DNA of 64,000 bases, taken from Niameybacter massiliensis. GTDB taxonomy: Bacteria; Bacillota; Clostridia; Lachnospirales; Cellulosilyticaceae. The notes below the pieces were generated by a model. The model did not search any database, was not told the DNA's origin, and saw only the letters and a list, made by a program, of their open reading frames with translations. The translations under genes and the position numbers were made by a program. Numbering within the stretch: the first letter of the stretch is position 1; each line of letters opens with the position of its first letter. The DNA lies in contig NZ_LN875035.1 of NCBI RefSeq assembly GCF_001282685.1, positions 2,466,001 through 2,530,000 on the forward strand. Direction: 5' to 3'. Of this stretch, positions 43,587-52,467 are shown piece after piece.

Positions 43587-44639
43587 CTATTCAAAAGGAT
43601 AATCCCTTGTCTCTTTAAGCCTTTTAGTATAGTAAGCTCTTAAACTACTTTCGGTTAACATACGCTTAATACCTAAATACAATCCCTTTTGGCTATTTTC
43701 TACCAACAAGCCTAAGTCATCTTTTAGAAGTTCATGGTTACCCATAACATCTGTCGCTACTATAGGTCTATATAAAAGCATAGCTTCTATCAATACGAGT
43801 GGTAAGCCTTCTCCATATGATGCAGACACTATACAGGTAGCTTGTTGCATCATGATATAGGGATTACTTTGATACCCCATAAGTATACAGCTTTCTTCTA
43901 TATGCATTATTTGTATCAAATCTTCTAGCGCCTCTTTTTCCTCACCTTCTCCTAGTATAAGTAACCTATGTCTATAACCTTCTTGCTGTAATTGGTTATG
44001 TACATGAATTAAACGCTCAAAGCCTTTTTCCGTAGATAATCTACCAACTGATACAACAGTAGGTAACCTCTCTTTCTCATTTCTCTGTTCCCCACTCATC
44101 CTTTGTATGACTTCTCTATTAACTATAGGATAAATAACCTTTAAACGTGTTTCAAATGAATCTCCTAAAAAGCGTCTATAATCCTCTTTCACTTGATGAG
44201 ATACACAGACAAGAAAATTCATCTTTTCATATAACATTTTAGTATAATTAAGTTGAAATCCTTTATGGCTCACTTCATAGCCTGCATGTAGCCAAGTCAT
44301 TTTTTTCTTACATCCTTGTACTTGACCTACTCCCCAACTTGTGAGTATACCATCATAAGCAATAAGTACATCTACTTTCTCTAGAAAAGGTAGCGCTATA
44401 CTCCCTTGTTCAATCGCCTTCCATAGTTCATGCTCAGATGCATAAATACCATAGGATTTTATAAAATCCATTTCTTCCTGTTTCAACAAAGTTACTACTT
44501 CAACTCTATATCCACCTTTTTTCAATGCCTCCATTAACCCTATGAGACTTTTGGTTACTCCATCATATTTTAGGGTATACATTAGAATCAATATACTTTT
44601 ATCGTCTTGGAATAATCGGTATAATCCCTCTAAATTCAA
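43587..44639 (-). CDS. family 4 glycosyltransferase
   Basis: The 350-residue GT-B enzyme has an acceptor domain (about 1-185; LMYTLKYDGVTKSLIGLMEAL) and a donor domain (about 190-350; VVSVGRLSTEKGFERLIHVH, VSASYGEGLPLVLIEAMLLY with the E-x7-E motif). It begins with TTG at 44639 preceded by AAGGAG. It is about 15 residues shorter than typical at the C-terminus, lacking the final helix. It is the first gene of the three-gene operon. The acceptor is unknown. Confidence 0.85.
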   Translation of the reverse strand: MNLEGLYRLFQDDKSILILMYTLKYDGVTKSLIGLMEALKKGGYRVEVVTLLKQEEMDFIKSYGIYASEHELWKAIEQGSIALPFLEKVDVLIAYDGILTSWGVGQVQGCKKKMTWLHAGYEVSHKGFQLNYTKMLYEKMNFLVCVSHQVKEDYRRFLGDSFETRLKVIYPIVNREVIQRMSGEQRNEKERLPTVVSVGRLSTEKGFERLIHVHNQLQQEGYRHRLLILGEGEEKEALEDLIQIMHIEESCILMGYQSNPYIMMQQATCIVSASYGEGLPLVLIEAMLLYRPIVATDVMGNHELLKDDLGLLVENSQKGLYLGIKRMLTESSLRAYYTKRLKETRDYPFE

Positions 44640-44681
44640 TCTTACATCTCTCCTTAATTAAATTTCATACTTTTTTTAACA

Positions 44682-44708
44682 ACATAGGACATAATCTTTC
44701 ATATAATA
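44682..44708 (+). promoter_or_regulatory. sigma-K-type promoter
   Basis: AC (44682-44683), 16 bp, then CATATAATA (44700-44708) is an exact fit to AC-N16/17-CATAnnnTA, about 50 bp upstream of the Cys-headed protein gene. Confidence 0.65.
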
Positions 44709-44759
44709 GAGTGTAAGCCGTTACATTCTATCTTTTTAACAAAGGAGGTTCTATTATTT

Positions 44760-45461
44760 ATGATTATGCGTAATCGTTGTAATTATTACTCTCAACATGT
44801 ATCATGCGATTGTCCATGTGATTGTTCATGTAATAACTCATGTGACCACTCTTATACTTGTCCATATGATTGCCCTTATCAAGGTTGTCCTTTTTCTTTG
44901 CAAGATTTTCAACCTTCATCTACTTCTACTTTTACTTCACGTGCTTCAATGTTTGTGGATACACTTCAGCTCGTTATGAATTCTACTTTAGCTGACTTTC
45001 TTAATCCTTCTACCTTTACACTTTACTCAGATAATCTCACTACACCACAAGATATGACTGAAATTCTAAAAATTGGTGATCATAAGTCTCCGTACCTTCA
45101 GTTTACAAGTATATCTCCTTACGATACACTTCCTCTAAATAACTTGTATGCTTTTTCTATACAAATTAAAAATCCACCAACTAATCTTCCTATCTTAAGA
45201 TCTTTACTTAGAACTTATTTCCCTGACTATTCCTGTACAGAACAAAGTTCTCTCCGAAATTCTCTAACTTGTCATGATGGATTTCTTAATGTCAATATTC
45301 AAGGAGAAGACTTTACAAACCTTGAGCTTGTTGGTCTATCCGACTTATTAGCTTGCTTCACACAATCTAGTGTAACTACTACAAGCCCTCCCGTTCCCTA
45401 TTCACGTTTGATTATCACTTATATTAATGATATTTCTGCTGTGGGCCACCCTACCTTCTAA
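44760..45461 (+). CDS. spore-surface-like protein with Cys-rich head
   Basis: The 233-residue protein has no signal peptide. Residues 4-45 are packed with Cys in C-x-C-P and C-D-C-S-C type pairs (CDCPCDCSCNNSC, CPYDCPYQGC). The remaining 190 residues are a Ser/Thr-rich, probably beta-containing domain that I cannot assign. A similar Cys-rich head is found on the BclA-like protein at 51042-51731. The exact sigma-K-type promoter and the divergent glycosyltransferase operon point to an outer spore layer. Confidence 0.75.
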   Translation: MIMRNRCNYYSQHVSCDCPCDCSCNNSCDHSYTCPYDCPYQGCPFSLQDFQPSSTSTFTSRASMFVDTLQLVMNSTLADFLNPSTFTLYSDNLTTPQDMTEILKIGDHKSPYLQFTSISPYDTLPLNNLYAFSIQIKNPPTNLPILRSLLRTYFPDYSCTEQSSLRNSLTCHDGFLNVNIQGEDFTNLELVGLSDLLACFTQSSVTTTSPPVPYSRLIITYINDISAVGHPTF

Positions 45462-45514
45462 AAAATTAGGGCTATTGCATTGATAATCATAATTTCAACG
45501 CAATAGCCCTTTTA
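45462..45514. terminator. bidirectional terminator
   Basis: AGGGCTATTGC and GCAATAGCCCT form an 11-bp stem around about 21 bases, between the convergent Cys-headed protein and MFS genes. Confidence 0.85.
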
Positions 45515-45530
45515 TATTTACATTAACTAT

Positions 45531-46697
45531 TCACTTTTTTAATCTTATTGTACCTATTACTAAAAGAATTGGAAAAATTGCCGCAGCTAGTAACCCTGCC
45601 TTTAATCCTAAGCCTACTACATCTGATACTACACCTGCCATCCAAGGTCCTACTGCTGCACCAATATCTCCAAATACAGCTAATATTCCAAACATGGCTG
45701 TTCCACCTCTTGGATAGGTACTTGCCGTAAGGCTAAATGTTCCCGGCCACATTAAACTTACTGATAGACCACATACTGCACATCCTAAAAGGGATACAAA
45801 AGGATTCGTTGCAAATACTGTAACAACGTAGCAAAGAATACAAAGAATACCACTTCCCAATAAGGCTCGGTTCAAATTAATCTTACTCCCCCATATGCCA
45901 TAAATCATACGTCCCGCCCCCATTAAAACAGCAAAAAGACAGGGTCCAAGTAAATCTCCCATCACTTTAGGAACTTGTAAACCTTGTTCTGCGAAAAGTG
46001 AAGACCACTGTGACATAGTCAGCTCAGAAGCACCTGCCGCTAACATAAGAAGAAGGGCAATAACAAAACCTTTAGTGGATAAAAGTTCTTTGACTGACAT
46101 ACTCTTTTCTTCCTCGTGAGGTTCAATAATAGGTACCTTTAAAAATCTAGTCACATTATAAAGTGGAATAAGTGCCCATAATATAGGTAGTACGAACCAT
46201 AAATCACCACCTATTAGTTTTAATAAAAGGGTACTTATAAGTACAACACCTACTTGCCCCCAGCAATAAAACGAATGAAGTAAACTCATGGCTGAAGCCT
46301 TTTCATCTCCTGGTAAGAATTCTACAATTGGGCTTACTAAAACTTCTATAATTCCGCCTCCAATTGCGTAGAGCACAACCGCTATCATGAGTCCTATATA
46401 AGGATAAGGTAATACTTTTGGCAGTACCCCTAAACTAATCAGCCCTAATGCACAACATATATGTGCTATAACTGTAGCCTTTCTATAACCCATACGATCT
46501 ACATATTTTACTGTAAGTATATCCACTACAATCTGAGTAGCAAAGTTAATTAAAATCAGTCGTCCTAACATTTCTAATGAAATTTGAAATTGATTTTGAA
46601 AAATAATAAAAAGAATTGGTGCTAAGTTATTAACAATGGCTTGAGTAATATAGCCAAAGTAACACGCCTTAAGCGTATGTTTATATGTATATTTCAT
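45531..46697 (-). CDS. MFS transporter
   Basis: The 388-residue protein has about 12 membrane helices and the MFS motif after helix 2 (VKYVDRMGYRKATVIAH), with a second-half counterpart at IYGIWGSKINLNRALL. It resembles the sugar/FHS-like MFS branch. The gene lies downstream of the alpha-mannosidase gene in the same direction but behind a terminator, so joint regulation is uncertain. The substrate may be a sugar released by the mannosidase; this is inference. Confidence 0.88.
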   Translation of the reverse strand: MKYTYKHTLKACYFGYITQAIVNNLAPILFIIFQNQFQISLEMLGRLILINFATQIVVDILTVKYVDRMGYRKATVIAHICCALGLISLGVLPKVLPYPYIGLMIAVVLYAIGGGIIEVLVSPIVEFLPGDEKASAMSLLHSFYCWGQVGVVLISTLLLKLIGGDLWFVLPILWALIPLYNVTRFLKVPIIEPHEEEKSMSVKELLSTKGFVIALLLMLAAGASELTMSQWSSLFAEQGLQVPKVMGDLLGPCLFAVLMGAGRMIYGIWGSKINLNRALLGSGILCILCYVVTVFATNPFVSLLGCAVCGLSVSLMWPGTFSLTASTYPRGGTAMFGILAVFGDIGAAVGPWMAGVVSDVVGLGLKAGLLAAAIFPILLVIGTIRLKK

Positions 46698-46857
46698 TTT
46701 ATTCCCCTCACTTCTTGGGTATTTTTTCCAGACATAATATCTGCAACCCTTCTTCTTCCAGCTTAAGCAAGTATATGCTCTTTGACTCAGCTACATTAGC
46801 ATTTCATCTAAAATTAGAATTCTATATAATTACTGATTACCTTTTGTAATTTTACAG

Positions 46858-46898
46858 AAAAATAACGCCTTTGGTCAAACCCATAAGGCGTTATTTTT
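46858..46898 (-). terminator. terminator after the alpha-mannosidase gene
   Basis: AAAAATAACGCCTT and AAGGCGTTATTTTT form a 14-bp stem with a 12-nt loop just after the stop codon. Confidence 0.92.
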
Positions 46899-46910
46899 GT
46901 TTATCTTAAA

Positions 46911-49598
46911 TTATTTATCAAAGCCAAGTGTAATGATTTGATATGGATTTACTGTTACTGTATGTTCTACTGCACCATGGTTTTCTTCAAGTAAGTTACT
47001 CATGAACATATTCATATCTGCATCTAATGTAAGATTCGCTTCTTTGTCTGATACAGAATACCAACGTGTTACAACATTACCTTCATGGTTAAGTTTAAGT
47101 GATGAGTAAATGATTCCGTCTCCTGCTGTTGGTACAATAATTGGTGCGTATTCTTTTACTTCACCAACTTGTACTACTGTTTGCATTGCTGCAAATGGAA
47201 TTTGGAATTGGTATGCTTCGATGTATGAAGCATACACATCTTTTCCATGAGGAATGATTTCAAACTCAACTTCTTGGTAACCTAAGCATTGTGCTTCTGG
47301 TGTTGGGAATACACCCCAGTCCCCAAGTTCACGTGTACCTCTATGAATTGTAAGAGCAATTGTATTTTCTCCATCACGAAGAAGTTCATATTCGTTAAGA
47401 CCAATGTTTGCAACTGTTAAACCAACATTTTCATCATGTACGTTGATAAATACTTGTTGATGTTGTGCATTACATGGGTTTTTCCATTCTTTAGATGGTA
47501 CTGTATCACGTTTTGCAACTTCGAAGATAGAGTCTGCATAGTGGAATGGTGTATCAAGTTTTGTAGTAAATAATGCACGTACTCTATGATCGATTGCTTC
47601 ATTTACAAAGCTTGTTTTAACTTTGATTCCTTTTCCAAGTCTTTCTAATGTGTATACTGTTGTAATTTCCATTGGAATTGTTTCTTCTACACGTTGTGCT
47701 TTTCTTCCATTGAACCAAACAAGCTCTCTCATTTCTTTATCAAGTTGTTCATTTGCTGATTTTGGAATATTGATTGTTACTTTTGTTTCAATCTCCGCTA
47801 CGTGAGGAAGATTTTTCACAACACGCACTTGGGCTTTTGCATCTTTTGATGTAATTGGTTTCTCACCAAGTGGCATGAAGTAGATGTATTCATTACCAAG
47901 ATCACCATGGTCTTCGTAAATACATTGTTCTTCAAATGTATGACCTGTTGTTTTATCTGTAATAGTGATAGAACCATTGTCTTCTACTTTTGCACTGATA
48001 AATGCATTTTCTAAGATACGTCTTTCTTTTACAAGGCTACCTTCTGCTTCTACTTTTGTATCAACAGGGATAAGTGCAAGTCTTCTAATGCCAAATGCTT
48101 CTAATGCATCTACTTCAACAGTTACTTTAAGTTGTTGACACATATATGGTTGACGGAATTTGTCTTTTGGAAGGTCATAACCAAAGTGAAGACCAAGTTC
48201 TACGATTTCACCATTTACTTCATTTCCATTTTCATCAACGATTTTGTAGGCTGGTACAGCTGCATGGTTAGCATCATCAATTGCGCCTTGTACATAGTTT
48301 GGTGCGAAGTATTTTTTAGCTACTTCTACGTTAAGTTCTACTAAACCAGTTTTTGTATGACCTGTTGGATTGATTACAAAGAATGGTTCTGCTTCTTCAC
48401 TAATATTTTTGAATTTCATTGTATCAAGTTTAGCTTTGATAAATTTCATTGCTTCATCAATAATGTGAAGTGCAACTTGTTCTGCTTTTTCGAAACGAGA
48501 TACCATTTCTCTGTGTACCTCATCTACGCTACAACCACAAATACTATCATGTGGATGGTTTTGCATTAATACTTTCCAACCATATGTGAAAAGATGGTGT
48601 GGGTAGTCCATACCCATTTTATGTGCAAGTGTTGCTACTGGTTCTGCTACTTTTTCAAATAATGTTTGGCATTTCGCATTCATTTGTTTTAAGTAAATAC
48701 GAGCTGAAGCTGTATTTGCAAGTGTACACCAACCATCTGTTTGTTGGCTTCTAAGTTCTCCGTGGATTGTTACTAAGTTATCTGGAAGCTCAGCTTTAAT
48801 CGCTTCGATGTACTCTGGGAAGTTTGAGTGAATGAATTCTACATCTTTGAAGAACTCTCCTGCATTTCTTAATGCTTCACTTAAATCTGTTTGAACCGGT
48901 TGATGATCACAACCATTCATAAATAACATGTGGTCTGTTGAAGCAAAGTGTGCTGCACCTTCAAGTTTTGAATTCCAGTATTCTACTAACTTTTCTTTAT
49001 CTGTTGGTGCTTCCATACCATTACAGTACCAGTTTGCAAAAAGTACACCAAGTACTTTTGATCCATCTGGACTTTCCCAGTACATTTCTGAGTATGGAGA
49101 TTCAAAAGCTTCTCCGCTTACTTCGTTATTGAAACCTGTAGGTTTAACCCCACGACCAAATACTGCTGTTTCGATACCAGCTTGTTGTAACATTTGAGGT
49201 GCTTGACCCATGTTACCAAATGAATCTGGGAAGTAACCTACTTTACATACATCTCCGTACATTTTGGCATCATCGTGACCTACTTGAAGGTTACGTACAT
49301 TTGCTTCACTACTTGTTAGCCATTCATCTTGAAGGATGTACCATGGACCAATGTGAATACGACCATCTTTGATCATTTTTGTTAAAAGTTCACGTTTTTC
49401 TGGTCTTACTTGAAGGTAATCTTCTAAAATAATTGTTTGTCCATCTAAATGGAAACTTTTGTATTCAGGATCTTTTTCTAATGTATCAAGTAAAGTATCC
49501 ATAAACTCGATTAAGAGCATGTGATGTTTTTCGTAAGGTAAATACCATTCTCTGTCCCAATGTGTATGTGAAATAACATGTGCTTTTTTGTTAGCCAT
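46911..49598 (-). CDS. glycoside hydrolase family 38 alpha-mannosidase
   Basis: The 895-residue enzyme has the GH38 layout. The catalytic barrel contains zinc-ligand motif SHTHWDREWYLPYEKHHM (H and D), the nucleophile Asp in GYFPDSFGNMGQAPQML, and NHPHDSICGCSVDEVH as the later zinc-site loop. A middle helical domain and large C-terminal beta domains follow. There is no signal peptide, so it acts inside the cell on imported manno-oligosaccharides, possibly phosphorylated ones as in MngB. It is divergent from a GntR/LacI-type regulator with an operator-like palindrome in its promoter. Confidence 0.95.
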   Translation of the reverse strand: MANKKAHVISHTHWDREWYLPYEKHHMLLIEFMDTLLDTLEKDPEYKSFHLDGQTIILEDYLQVRPEKRELLTKMIKDGRIHIGPWYILQDEWLTSSEANVRNLQVGHDDAKMYGDVCKVGYFPDSFGNMGQAPQMLQQAGIETAVFGRGVKPTGFNNEVSGEAFESPYSEMYWESPDGSKVLGVLFANWYCNGMEAPTDKEKLVEYWNSKLEGAAHFASTDHMLFMNGCDHQPVQTDLSEALRNAGEFFKDVEFIHSNFPEYIEAIKAELPDNLVTIHGELRSQQTDGWCTLANTASARIYLKQMNAKCQTLFEKVAEPVATLAHKMGMDYPHHLFTYGWKVLMQNHPHDSICGCSVDEVHREMVSRFEKAEQVALHIIDEAMKFIKAKLDTMKFKNISEEAEPFFVINPTGHTKTGLVELNVEVAKKYFAPNYVQGAIDDANHAAVPAYKIVDENGNEVNGEIVELGLHFGYDLPKDKFRQPYMCQQLKVTVEVDALEAFGIRRLALIPVDTKVEAEGSLVKERRILENAFISAKVEDNGSITITDKTTGHTFEEQCIYEDHGDLGNEYIYFMPLGEKPITSKDAKAQVRVVKNLPHVAEIETKVTINIPKSANEQLDKEMRELVWFNGRKAQRVEETIPMEITTVYTLERLGKGIKVKTSFVNEAIDHRVRALFTTKLDTPFHYADSIFEVAKRDTVPSKEWKNPCNAQHQQVFINVHDENVGLTVANIGLNEYELLRDGENTIALTIHRGTRELGDWGVFPTPEAQCLGYQEVEFEIIPHGKDVYASYIEAYQFQIPFAAMQTVVQVGEVKEYAPIIVPTAGDGIIYSSLKLNHEGNVVTRWYSVSDKEANLTLDADMNMFMSNLLEENHGAVEHTVTVNPYQIITLGFDK

Positions 49599-49638
49599 TT
49601 TTTCGTCCTCCTAGAATGTGGTGGTTCTTGTTTATAAG

Positions 49639-49670
49639 TAGATTTTAAAAGATAGATAGTCTATAATCAA
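49639..49670. promoter_or_regulatory. overlapping divergent promoters with palindromic operator
   Basis: For the mannosidase gene (minus strand), TTGATT (49665-49670) and TAAAAT (49642-49647) are 17 bp apart. For the regulator gene (plus strand), TAGATT (49639-49644) and TATAAT (49662-49667) are also 17 bp apart. The palindrome ATAGA-TAG-TCTAT (49652-49664) fills the shared spacer, an ideal position for a repressor. Confidence 0.5.
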
Positions 49671-49736
49671 TGGAAGTGATATAAAAAGATGATAAAGTTG
49701 GTATACTTGATATATCGTAGAAAGGACTTTTATATT

Positions 49737-50804
49737 ATGCAAAATGAACCATTATATATTAGTATGCGTAAATATTTATTAGAAATTATTGAACAAAACA
49801 AGCATACGCCTGACTTTAAACTACCTTCTGAAAATCAATTAGCACTTCGATTTAATGCCAGCCGTATTAGTGCTAAAAATGCTATTTTATCTTTAGAAAA
49901 AGATGGGCTTATTTATCGTAAACAAGGTAAGGGAACTTTCATTGCTCCTAAGGCCAGTGAATTCGAGCTTTTAAAAGCTGATAAGCAAAATCCTATGATC
50001 TGCTTCATTGTACCGGGTGTAGGTGGAAAATTTATAGGTAAAATTTTAGAAGGACTTCAAACCTTCACTTTAGAACATCATTTAAACTTAAGTATTATGG
50101 TTACAGGCGGTGATCAGAAGATTGAAGAAGAAATGATTCGTGTTGCTACTCAAAATAACTGTAAGGGACTTATTATTTATCCTGTTGATAATAATGTCTA
50201 TAATAAGGAAATTTTAAAACTTAGTTTAAATAACTTCCCTGTTGTTCTAGTAGACCGTTACTTAACAGGATTAGATTTAAGTTATGTTGCTTGTGACCAT
50301 TTCACTGCAGCTTATAATGGAACTAAGTATCTTATTGATAACGGTCACACCCATATCGGTTTTTTAAGCCAAGATCCTCACTCTGTAAGTTCTGTTTTAG
50401 AACGTAGTAATGGTTATCAAAAGGCTCTTCTTGATCATATTGGTTCTTTTGATACCAATCTTCAATTAACTATTGATCATACCGACCCAGATTTTCTAGA
50501 AACAGTCTATACTTATTTACAAGATAATCCTAGTCTTACTGCCCTTATCACAACAAGCATTGGCTATGGTCTCAACCTTGTACCCTATTTGCAACAAAAA
50601 GGGATTCATATACCTGAAGATCTAACTTTAATGCTTTTTGATAATGAATTTGAAGGCTACTTACCTCTCCTTTCCTTTAAACCAATTATTATTGATCAAA
50701 ATCCTTATGAAATAGGACTAAAGGTAGGTGAGGTTTTATATCGTCTTCTTTATAGAAACCCAAAACCAAAAAAAATTTTATTAAAAGAATCTATTCTGTA
50801 TTAA
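49737..50804 (+). CDS. GntR-type regulator with LacI-like sugar-binding domain (AraR architecture)
   Basis: The 355-residue protein joins a GntR winged helix (about 1-70; YISMRKYLLEIIEQNKHTPD, LRFNASRISAKNAILSLEKD) to a LacI/periplasmic-binding-protein-like effector domain (about 85-355; PVVLVDRYLTGLDLSYVACD, HTHIGFLSQ). This is the AraR architecture. It is divergent from the alpha-mannosidase gene and probably represses it until mannose or an oligomannoside binds. The frame opens at 49689, but ATG 49737 has AGAAAGGA and fits the domain start. Confidence 0.9.
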   Translation: MQNEPLYISMRKYLLEIIEQNKHTPDFKLPSENQLALRFNASRISAKNAILSLEKDGLIYRKQGKGTFIAPKASEFELLKADKQNPMICFIVPGVGGKFIGKILEGLQTFTLEHHLNLSIMVTGGDQKIEEEMIRVATQNNCKGLIIYPVDNNVYNKEILKLSLNNFPVVLVDRYLTGLDLSYVACDHFTAAYNGTKYLIDNGHTHIGFLSQDPHSVSSVLERSNGYQKALLDHIGSFDTNLQLTIDHTDPDFLETVYTYLQDNPSLTALITTSIGYGLNLVPYLQQKGIHIPEDLTLMLFDNEFEGYLPLLSFKPIIIDQNPYEIGLKVGEVLYRLLYRNPKPKKILLKESILY

Positions 50805-50864
50805 ATTTTATAGTTGATATAATCTTATCTTTTTATATTATTATTCTAAGTATTTTTATTACAA

Positions 50865-50978
50865 CTATAAGTATATGCTTTTATAAATGTGAGGTCGTTC
50901 AGATAATTTTTGCATCTCTGTATCTAAAAATAATGAATTTACTAATGACGAATCTAATATATAGATTGTAGATAACAT
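50865..50978 (-). CDS. possible 37-residue small ORF
   Basis: A 37-codon frame starting MLSTIYILDSSLVNSLF follows AGAAAGGA by about eight bases and ends with TAG. It lies within the 237-bp gap downstream of the BclA-like gene's terminator. No similarity is recognised. It could be a real small peptide, a gene remnant or chance. Nothing else is seen in this gap. Confidence 0.25.
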   Translation of the reverse strand: MLSTIYILDSSLVNSLFLDTEMQKLSERPHIYKSIYL

Positions 50979-50994
50979 TTTCTATTCCTTTCTA

Positions 50995-51031
50995 AAAAAG
51001 CTGGTACACAAATAATATGTACCAGCTTTTA
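50995..51031 (-). terminator. terminator after the BclA-like gene
   Basis: AAAAGCTGGTACA and TGTACCAGCTTTT form a 13-bp stem with an 8-nt loop. Confidence 0.92.
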
Positions 51032-51041
51032 AGATAACTAC

Positions 51042-51731
51042 TTATGCTTGATTGATAATAATTGTTACATTCACAAGATTCAGAGTAAAACTTGTATCAG
51101 CTGGTGTCAAGAGACTACCTACTCGTATTGTATCTCCAGCTGCTACATTTACTAATGTTGTTCTTGTAATAGGAATTTGTGTACCCACTGCCGGAAAAGC
51201 TGGTGTAGCAGGTTGACTAGAACTTGTACCCGCTGCTACTGGACCTCTTAAAGTAAGAGAGGTTGCTGAACCATTTGCTGCATTACCATTTTGATACAAT
51301 TGAATTGTATAGTTACCTGTTTTAGGAGGTGTACCATACGTAACTGCTGATGGTACACCTGTAAAATTAGCTACTACTTGATAGGTGATAAGATATGAGC
51401 CAGCTTTATTAAATGTAATAGTATTTGTGCCCGGTATAAAGGCAATAAGAGGGTTCCTAATTGGCAAATTAATATCCCCACTACCACTTGCAAATGTTAC
51501 ATATATCGGCGTTATACCTGCAACAATAGCTGGTTGTGGTACACTTCCAATTAACTGGGCTGTCAATGGCATATAGGGCACTGGATATGGGCATGGTGGC
51601 ATTGGACCTGGGCATGGTCTATGACATGGACACTCACATCCACAGTTACACCTATTTTCACAGCATGTATTTCTGTTACAATTACAGCAAGAATTATTGT
51701 TTTGATAATCCATATTACGGTATTGTGACAT
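51042..51731 (-). CDS. BclA/C1q-like spore-surface protein with Cys-rich head
   Basis: The 229-residue protein has no signal peptide. The N-terminal 45 residues are dense in Cys and Asn (NSCCNCNRNTCC, CNCGCECPCHRPC), followed by a Pro/Tyr linker. The C-terminal 165 residues resemble the C1q/TNF jelly roll of BclA-type exosporium proteins: ITFNKAGSYLITYQVVANF, then YTIQLYQNGNAANGSA and VNVAAGDTIRVGSLL. The collagen-like Gly-X-Y repeat of BclA is absent. An exact sigma-K-type promoter supports a spore-surface role. Confidence 0.8.
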   Translation of the reverse strand: MSQYRNMDYQNNNSCCNCNRNTCCENRCNCGCECPCHRPCPGPMPPCPYPVPYMPLTAQLIGSVPQPAIVAGITPIYVTFASGSGDINLPIRNPLIAFIPGTNTITFNKAGSYLITYQVVANFTGVPSAVTYGTPPKTGNYTIQLYQNGNAANGSATSLTLRGPVAAGTSSSQPATPAFPAVGTQIPITRTTLVNVAAGDTIRVGSLLTPADTSFTLNLVNVTIIINQA

Positions 51732-51786
51732 TAAACGACACTCCTTTTTTTTCAGACTAGAAGCATAATTTTTCTACTTCTGCTAT

Positions 51787-51814
51787 TATAATATGTGATT
51801 ATAAGCTATAAGGT
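51787..51814 (-). promoter_or_regulatory. sigma-K-type promoter of the BclA-like gene
   Basis: On the minus strand AC (51813-51814), 17 bp, then CATATTATA (51787-51795) is an exact fit to AC-N16/17-CATAnnnTA, about 55 bp upstream of the start codon. Confidence 0.65.
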
Positions 51815-51845
51815 GAATACTGTGTCATAATAGTAAAGATTTAGT

Positions 51846-52334
51846 CTATTTATCTTTTGGTATCCCAATTAAAAAACCTATACTTCCACTTACAAAACTT
51901 CTAAACTGGGAGATAGTTGCAAGGGCATCATCAGGTAACTGAACTAAATCTCTTGCTATAATTAATACAAGCAGAGAACTAATACCTATAACTGTTGCAA
52001 TAATTACTTGTATATTATTGGTCTCTTCTTTAATTGGTTCATCTTCGTTTTCATTTTCTTCTTCTAGCTCTTTACATATACATTCAATCTTAGCTTGTTT
52101 CTTAGAACGTTGTTTTTTTGTGGTAGGCTTTTTAATCATAAAATTACTTCCCAATAAATAGCCAAATATAGAAGCCATTGTTGTTCTTACTACTATATCA
52201 ATAGCAGCAGAATGTTTTCCCCCTATTGGCGTAAATAGAGAATATGCTGAATCTATAATTAAAATAATCATAAATAGCATAACGCATTTATCCCTTAAAC
52301 TAATGTCTCCGATAAATTTCCTTATCTTTTTCAC
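51846..52334 (-). CDS. small membrane protein of unknown function
   Basis: The 162-residue protein has two helices near the N-terminus (about 17-34 and 44-66), a charged middle loop (KKPTTKKQRSKKQ followed by acidic EEENENEDEP) and two C-terminal helices (about 109-130 and 140-158). The start codon is GTG, after AGGAG. I do not recognise a family. The strong charge switch in the loop suggests a protein-protein contact. Confidence 0.6.
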   Translation of the reverse strand: MKKIRKFIGDISLRDKCVMLFMIILIIDSAYSLFTPIGGKHSAAIDIVVRTTMASIFGYLLGSNFMIKKPTTKKQRSKKQAKIECICKELEEENENEDEPIKEETNNIQVIIATVIGISSLLVLIIARDLVQLPDDALATISQFRSFVSGSIGFLIGIPKDK

Positions 52335-52467
52335 ACACTCTCTCTCCTTTTCAACTTGTACTATATTTTATGCTACTCTTAAATGAAATGAGAAAGTTAA
52401 TTATAAATTATTTAGCGTATAAAAAAAGCAACCTCATGAGCATTTATACTCCTGAAGCCACTCTTTT

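Noticed and set aside
47417-49197. Multiple frames opposite or overlapping the alpha-mannosidase gene
   Set aside because: They are shadows of one long GH38 frame with complete motifs.
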